Below are positions 61,222-64,000 of a DNA stretch of 64,000 nt, piece by piece. The translations under genes and the position numbers were made by a program. How positions within the stretch are numbered: position 1 is the stretch's first letter; every line of letters begins with the position of its first letter. The DNA is from Candidatus Zixiibacteriota bacterium. GTDB taxonomy: Bacteria > Zixibacteria > MSB-5A5 > GN15 > JAAZOE01. The notes beneath the pieces are model-generated. The model had not been told where the DNA came from. It saw nothing but the letters and a program-made list of their open reading frames with translations, and did no database searches. The stretch covers positions 1 through 64,000 of the forward strand of contig JAZGGI010000024.1 in assembly GCA_036480375.1 (NCBI GenBank), given 5' to 3'.

Positions 61222-62076
61222 ATGAATAATCTAAAAGTAACTTTTTTGTTGCTCCTCCTGACGATCTTGTTCGTCGCCGTCGGATTCATGCTCGGCGGCC
61301 AGCGGGGGATGGTCATCGCTTTTGGTCTGGCCGTCCTGATGAACTTTTTCTCGTATTGGTTCTCGGACAAAATTGTCTTGAGAATGTATCGCGCTCGTCC
61401 AACCGACGAGAATGCCGATTCCAAATTAATCAGCATTGTCAGAAACGCCGCCCAGATGGCCCAATTGCCGATGCCCAAAGTTTATGTCATTCCCACCCGA
61501 GCGCCCAATGCTTTTGCCACCGGCCGCAATAAAGATCATGCCGCCGTTGCCGTCACTGAAGGTCTGATGCAGCTTCTCGGGCGGGATGAACTGGCCGGTG
61601 TTATTAGTCATGAACTGGCGCATGTCAAGAATAGAGATATATTGATTGGCTCTATCGTGGCCACAATCGCAGGAGCAATTGCAATTCTCGCCTCAATCGC
61701 TCGCTGGGGAGCCATATTCGGCGGATACGGCCGGAGCAGTGATCGCAATGGGGGAATCTTTGAATTGTTAGCTATCGCTATCGTTGCCCCGATAGTGGCC
61801 ATGCTGATTCAAATGGCCATTTCGCGCTCGCGTGAATATAAAGCCGATCGCGTCGGCAGTCAAATATCGGGAAATCCCCTCGCCCTTGCCTCGGCTCTCG
61901 AAAAATTACATCGCGCTCCGGTACAATTGAACCTTGACAAAAAACCGGCCACAGCCCATCTTTTCATTGCCAGCCCCTTATCGGGCAAAGGAATCACTAA
62001 TCTTTTCTCAACCCATCCGCCGGTGGCTGAGAGAGTCAAACGGTTGGAAGCGATGGCAATGGGAACACTAAATTAA
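61222..62076 (+). CDS. htpX: Protease HtpX homologue
   Basis: This 284-residue membrane zinc metalloprotease has two N-terminal helices (about 7-24 and 29-47), the zinc motif HELAH (H130, E131, H134), the third ligand in SREYKADRVG (about residues 207-216) and two helices between them. HtpX works with FtsH in membrane-protein quality control at the inner membrane. The size, helices and FATGRNKDHAAVAVTEGL segment match the family closely. Confidence 0.95.
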   Translation: MNNLKVTFLLLLLTILFVAVGFMLGGQRGMVIAFGLAVLMNFFSYWFSDKIVLRMYRARPTDENADSKLISIVRNAAQMAQLPMPKVYVIPTRAPNAFATGRNKDHAAVAVTEGLMQLLGRDELAGVISHELAHVKNRDILIGSIVATIAGAIAILASIARWGAIFGGYGRSSDRNGGIFELLAIAIVAPIVAMLIQMAISRSREYKADRVGSQISGNPLALASALEKLHRAPVQLNLDKKPATAHLFIASPLSGKGITNLFSTHPPVAERVKRLEAMAMGTLN

Positions 62077-62109
62077 GGAGATTCTAAGCGGCTATTTATC
62101 GGCCCGCCT

Positions 62110-63402
62110 ATGGACAGATCGATTTTAGAGCTTAGCGCCATATTGGTTTTAATCTTGGCCAACGGTTTTTTCGCGGCTTCTGAGTTTGCCCTTATAGCCT
62201 CGCGCAAAAGTCTCCTGAAAAACTGGGCTAGGAAAGGCGATACCCGAGCCGCTCGTACTCGGGATTTTATAGCGCGCCCGGATAAATTTCTGGCCACCAT
62301 CCAGGTCGGTATAACATTTGTTGCTACTCTGGCGGGTGTCTTCAGCGGCGCGACACTGGTTCAGTATCTTGTTCCGTCTCTTCAAAAAATCCCAATAGAG
62401 ATCATTCAAAACGCCGCCGGGCCGATTGCGATTGGGATTGTCGTTATTGTAATTTCGTTTTTGTCCATTGTCATCGGCGAACTGATTCCCAAGTATATCG
62501 CTCTGGCCGCTCCCGAAAAAATCGCCATCTTAGTTACCCGACCGATTTCAATATTTTCAAAACTGAGTTTCTTCGTCGTTACTTTTCTCACCGGTTCGGC
62601 GAGATTTATCCTGAGGATTTTCGGATTTTCAAAAACTCAGGAGAGGACCGGCATTACCGAAGAAGAAATCAATATCCTGATTTCCGAGGGCATCGAAAAA
62701 GGTGTCTTCGATAAAACCGAACAGAAACTCATTAAATCTGTTTTTGATTTTTCGGATATCACCGTTCGGCAATCGATGACGCCCCGCGTCGATTTTATCA
62801 GCATCAGGCTGGATTGGCCCAGAGAAAAAATCGTCAAGGTTATGACCACTCACGGATATTCCCGCTACCCCGTGTTTCGGGAATCTTTGGATCGCATAGA
62901 GGGCATTATCTATACTAAAGATTTGATATCTTTCATGGTTCATGATGAAATGATTATCCTGAAAGATATCATCCGCAAACCTCTATTCGTGCCCGATTCA
63001 ATGCCTCTAACCGTTCTACTCCGGAAATTCCAAAAAAAGAAAATACATATCGCGATCGTGCTTGATGAATTCGGGGGTACCGCCGGTCTGATTACGCTCG
63101 AAGATATTCTTGAAGAAATCGTCGGCGAAATACAGGATGAGCATGATACCGCCCAGCCGGAATTTGTTGCCCATTCCGATAAAATGGCCTGTGTTGCGGC
63201 TTCTCTCCGACCGGATGAACTGAACGAATCATTTGATCTCCAAATGCCGGAAGAGATTTCAGATACGATCGGCGGTTTTATTATTGAGAATCTGAACCAT
63301 CGGCCGCAATTGGGAGATGAAGTAATATACGATAAAATCCAATTTAAAATTCTTGAAATGGACAGCGGGCGAATAAAGCGAGTTCAGGTGAGGAAACTTT
63401 AA
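62110..63402 (+). CDS. CNNM/CorC-HlyC family membrane protein with CBS pair
   Basis: This 430-residue protein has an N-terminal DUF21 (CNNM) membrane domain with about four helices (1-180; NGFFAASEFALIASRKS and SIVIGELIPKYIAL are typical), two CBS domains (about 215-335; TPRVDFISI ... GYSRYPVFRESLDRIEGIIY) and a CorC_HlyC domain (about 350-430; AASLRPDELNESFD). Relatives are linked to Mg2+ or Co2+ efflux, and the CBS pair binds adenine nucleotide. It starts 33 bases after htpX, so the two may be co-transcribed. Confidence 0.93.
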   Translation: MDRSILELSAILVLILANGFFAASEFALIASRKSLLKNWARKGDTRAARTRDFIARPDKFLATIQVGITFVATLAGVFSGATLVQYLVPSLQKIPIEIIQNAAGPIAIGIVVIVISFLSIVIGELIPKYIALAAPEKIAILVTRPISIFSKLSFFVVTFLTGSARFILRIFGFSKTQERTGITEEEINILISEGIEKGVFDKTEQKLIKSVFDFSDITVRQSMTPRVDFISIRLDWPREKIVKVMTTHGYSRYPVFRESLDRIEGIIYTKDLISFMVHDEMIILKDIIRKPLFVPDSMPLTVLLRKFQKKKIHIAIVLDEFGGTAGLITLEDILEEIVGEIQDEHDTAQPEFVAHSDKMACVAASLRPDELNESFDLQMPEEISDTIGGFIIENLNHRPQLGDEVIYDKIQFKILEMDSGRIKRVQVRKL

Positions 63403-63429
63403 TTTTGATTATCAGGCGATTGAAATAAA

Positions 63430-64000
63430 ATGATAGAAAATCTGCTCGAGATATTTTTGCTCCTTGGATATACCGGTATCGTGGTTCTGATGCTCCTCGA
63501 AAGTTCCTTTTTCCCATTTCCCAGTGAAATCGTTATGATCCCTGCCGGAGTTCTGGCGGCCCAGGGACAAATGGATCCCTGGCTTGCTATCTTTATGGGT
63601 ATTTTGGGAAGCTGGCTGGGAGCGCTTCTGAATTATTATCTGGCGGTCTGGCTGGGACGGCCTTTTATCAACAGGTACGGGAAATTTATATTTTTACCGC
63701 CTCAGCGTTTTATTAAAGTCGAAACCTTTTTCAGGGAACATGGAGAAATTTCTACTTTTACGGGACGACTGATTCCGGCGGTCAGACAATATATTTCTTT
63801 CCCGGCGGGATTGGCTCGCATGGATATCGGAAGGTTTTTGTTATTTACCGGCCTCGGCGCCGGTATCTGGGTTGCCATACTTGTTTGGATTGGATATGTA
63901 GCGGGCAAGCAATTGGAAAATATCAACGAGGAATCGATAAAAGCCCTGTGGCATCAGTATTCTTCTGAAATTACTTTCGGTTTGATCGGCTTCTGCGTTA
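63430..64000 (+). CDS. DedA-family membrane protein, 3' end cut by window
   Basis: I read this frame by hand from the ATG at 63430 to the window end; it is open for about 190 codons with no stop. The start MIENLLEIFLLLGYTGIVVL and the segment LLESSFFPFPSEIVMIPAG are DedA hallmarks, as are GSWLGALLNYYLAVWLG and the conserved GRLIPAVRQYISFPAG (about 111-126). DedA proteins recycle undecaprenyl phosphate or other lipids across the inner membrane. It follows the CNNM gene by 27 bases. Confidence 0.92.
   Translation, partial: MIENLLEIFLLLGYTGIVVLMLLESSFFPFPSEIVMIPAGVLAAQGQMDPWLAIFMGILGSWLGALLNYYLAVWLGRPFINRYGKFIFLPPQRFIKVETFFREHGEISTFTGRLIPAVRQYISFPAGLARMDIGRFLLFTGLGAGIWVAILVWIGYVAGKQLENINEESIKALWHQYSSEITFGLIGFCV

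Noticed and set aside
1-64000. tRNA, rRNA and riboswitch genes
   Set aside because: I scanned the intergenic spaces by eye and saw no cloverleaf, rRNA or known leader pattern. A covariance search would be needed to exclude small RNAs.

Overview
The window is a chromosomal segment from a Gram-negative-type bacterium. It has outer-membrane porins, lipoproteins, LolA-fold proteins and a Wza/Wzz-type polysaccharide export system. Several signs point to the FCB superphylum, most likely candidate division Zixibacteria or a close relative. These are a PorX-type response regulator (receiver plus PglZ domain) next to a PorY-like kinase, secreted proteins ending in type I dockerin repeats, and large secreted beta-rich proteins of a kind common in that group. 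The assignment is inference, because the window contains no rRNA or other phylogenetic marker that could be tested here.

Layout. 1-5.8 kb: a truncated secreted protein, a two-PDZ periplasmic protein, two small ORFs, then birA and nadC on the minus strand. 5.8-7.5 kb: a divergent ketol-acid-reductoisomerase-like protein and nth (endonuclease III). 7.5-9.6 kb: an accessory patch with a second copy of the nth 3' end, several palindromic repeats and a lone TIR-domain gene. 9.6-14.1 kb: a TPR lipoprotein, a dprA-like gene, a YigZ/IMPACT protein, a PfkB kinase, a PAP2 phosphatase and a macro-domain protein. 14.1-18.8 kb: more dispersed repeats, a beta-helix/dockerin protein, a cation/Ca2+ exchanger and a lipoprotein with two CXXCH motifs. 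18.9-34.3 kb: a co-directional surface-polysaccharide locus with export, chain-length control, sugar-nucleotide synthesis, flippase, polymerase/ligase, glycosyltransferases, priming transferase and a membrane-CBS-SDR fusion. 34.4-42.2 kb: serS, the PorY/PorX pair, tsaE-tsaB-rimI, accD and folC. 42.2-49 kb: a signalling block of two GAF histidine kinases, an NtrC-type sigma-54 activator, a degenerate GGDEF protein, an ECF sigma factor and a soluble zinc-finger anti-sigma. 49.2-53.9 kb: an RND/MMPL, LolA-like, beta-barrel and small membrane protein operon. 54-57 kb: minor type IV pilin genes (PilV, PilW and PilX types) on the minus strand. 57.4-64 kb: a K+ channel/RCK protein, a dicarboxylate symporter with a very long charged tail, htpX, a CNNM/CorC protein and a DedA protein cut by the window end.

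How the genes fit together. The polysaccharide genes make a nearly complete Wzx/Wzy-type assembly line and include a WbpD/WbpE/WbpI-like set for a 2,3-diacetamido uronic acid, although the WbpA/WbpB steps are not in the window. The 42-54 kb stretch looks like a layered regulatory module upstream of an envelope lipid or hydrophobe transport operon, with matching TGTC-N9-GACA palindromes on both sides of the regulators. PorX/PorY suggests that this organism has type IX secretion, but no T9SS structural gene is present here.

The most unusual places are the nth duplication plus TIR island with its palindromic repeats, the reductoisomerase homologue lacking two active-site residues, the membrane-CBS-SDR fusion, the symporter with a roughly 415-residue basic-then-acidic tail, and the MMPL/LolA/barrel operon. 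No tRNA, rRNA, CRISPR array, transposase or integrase was recognised.
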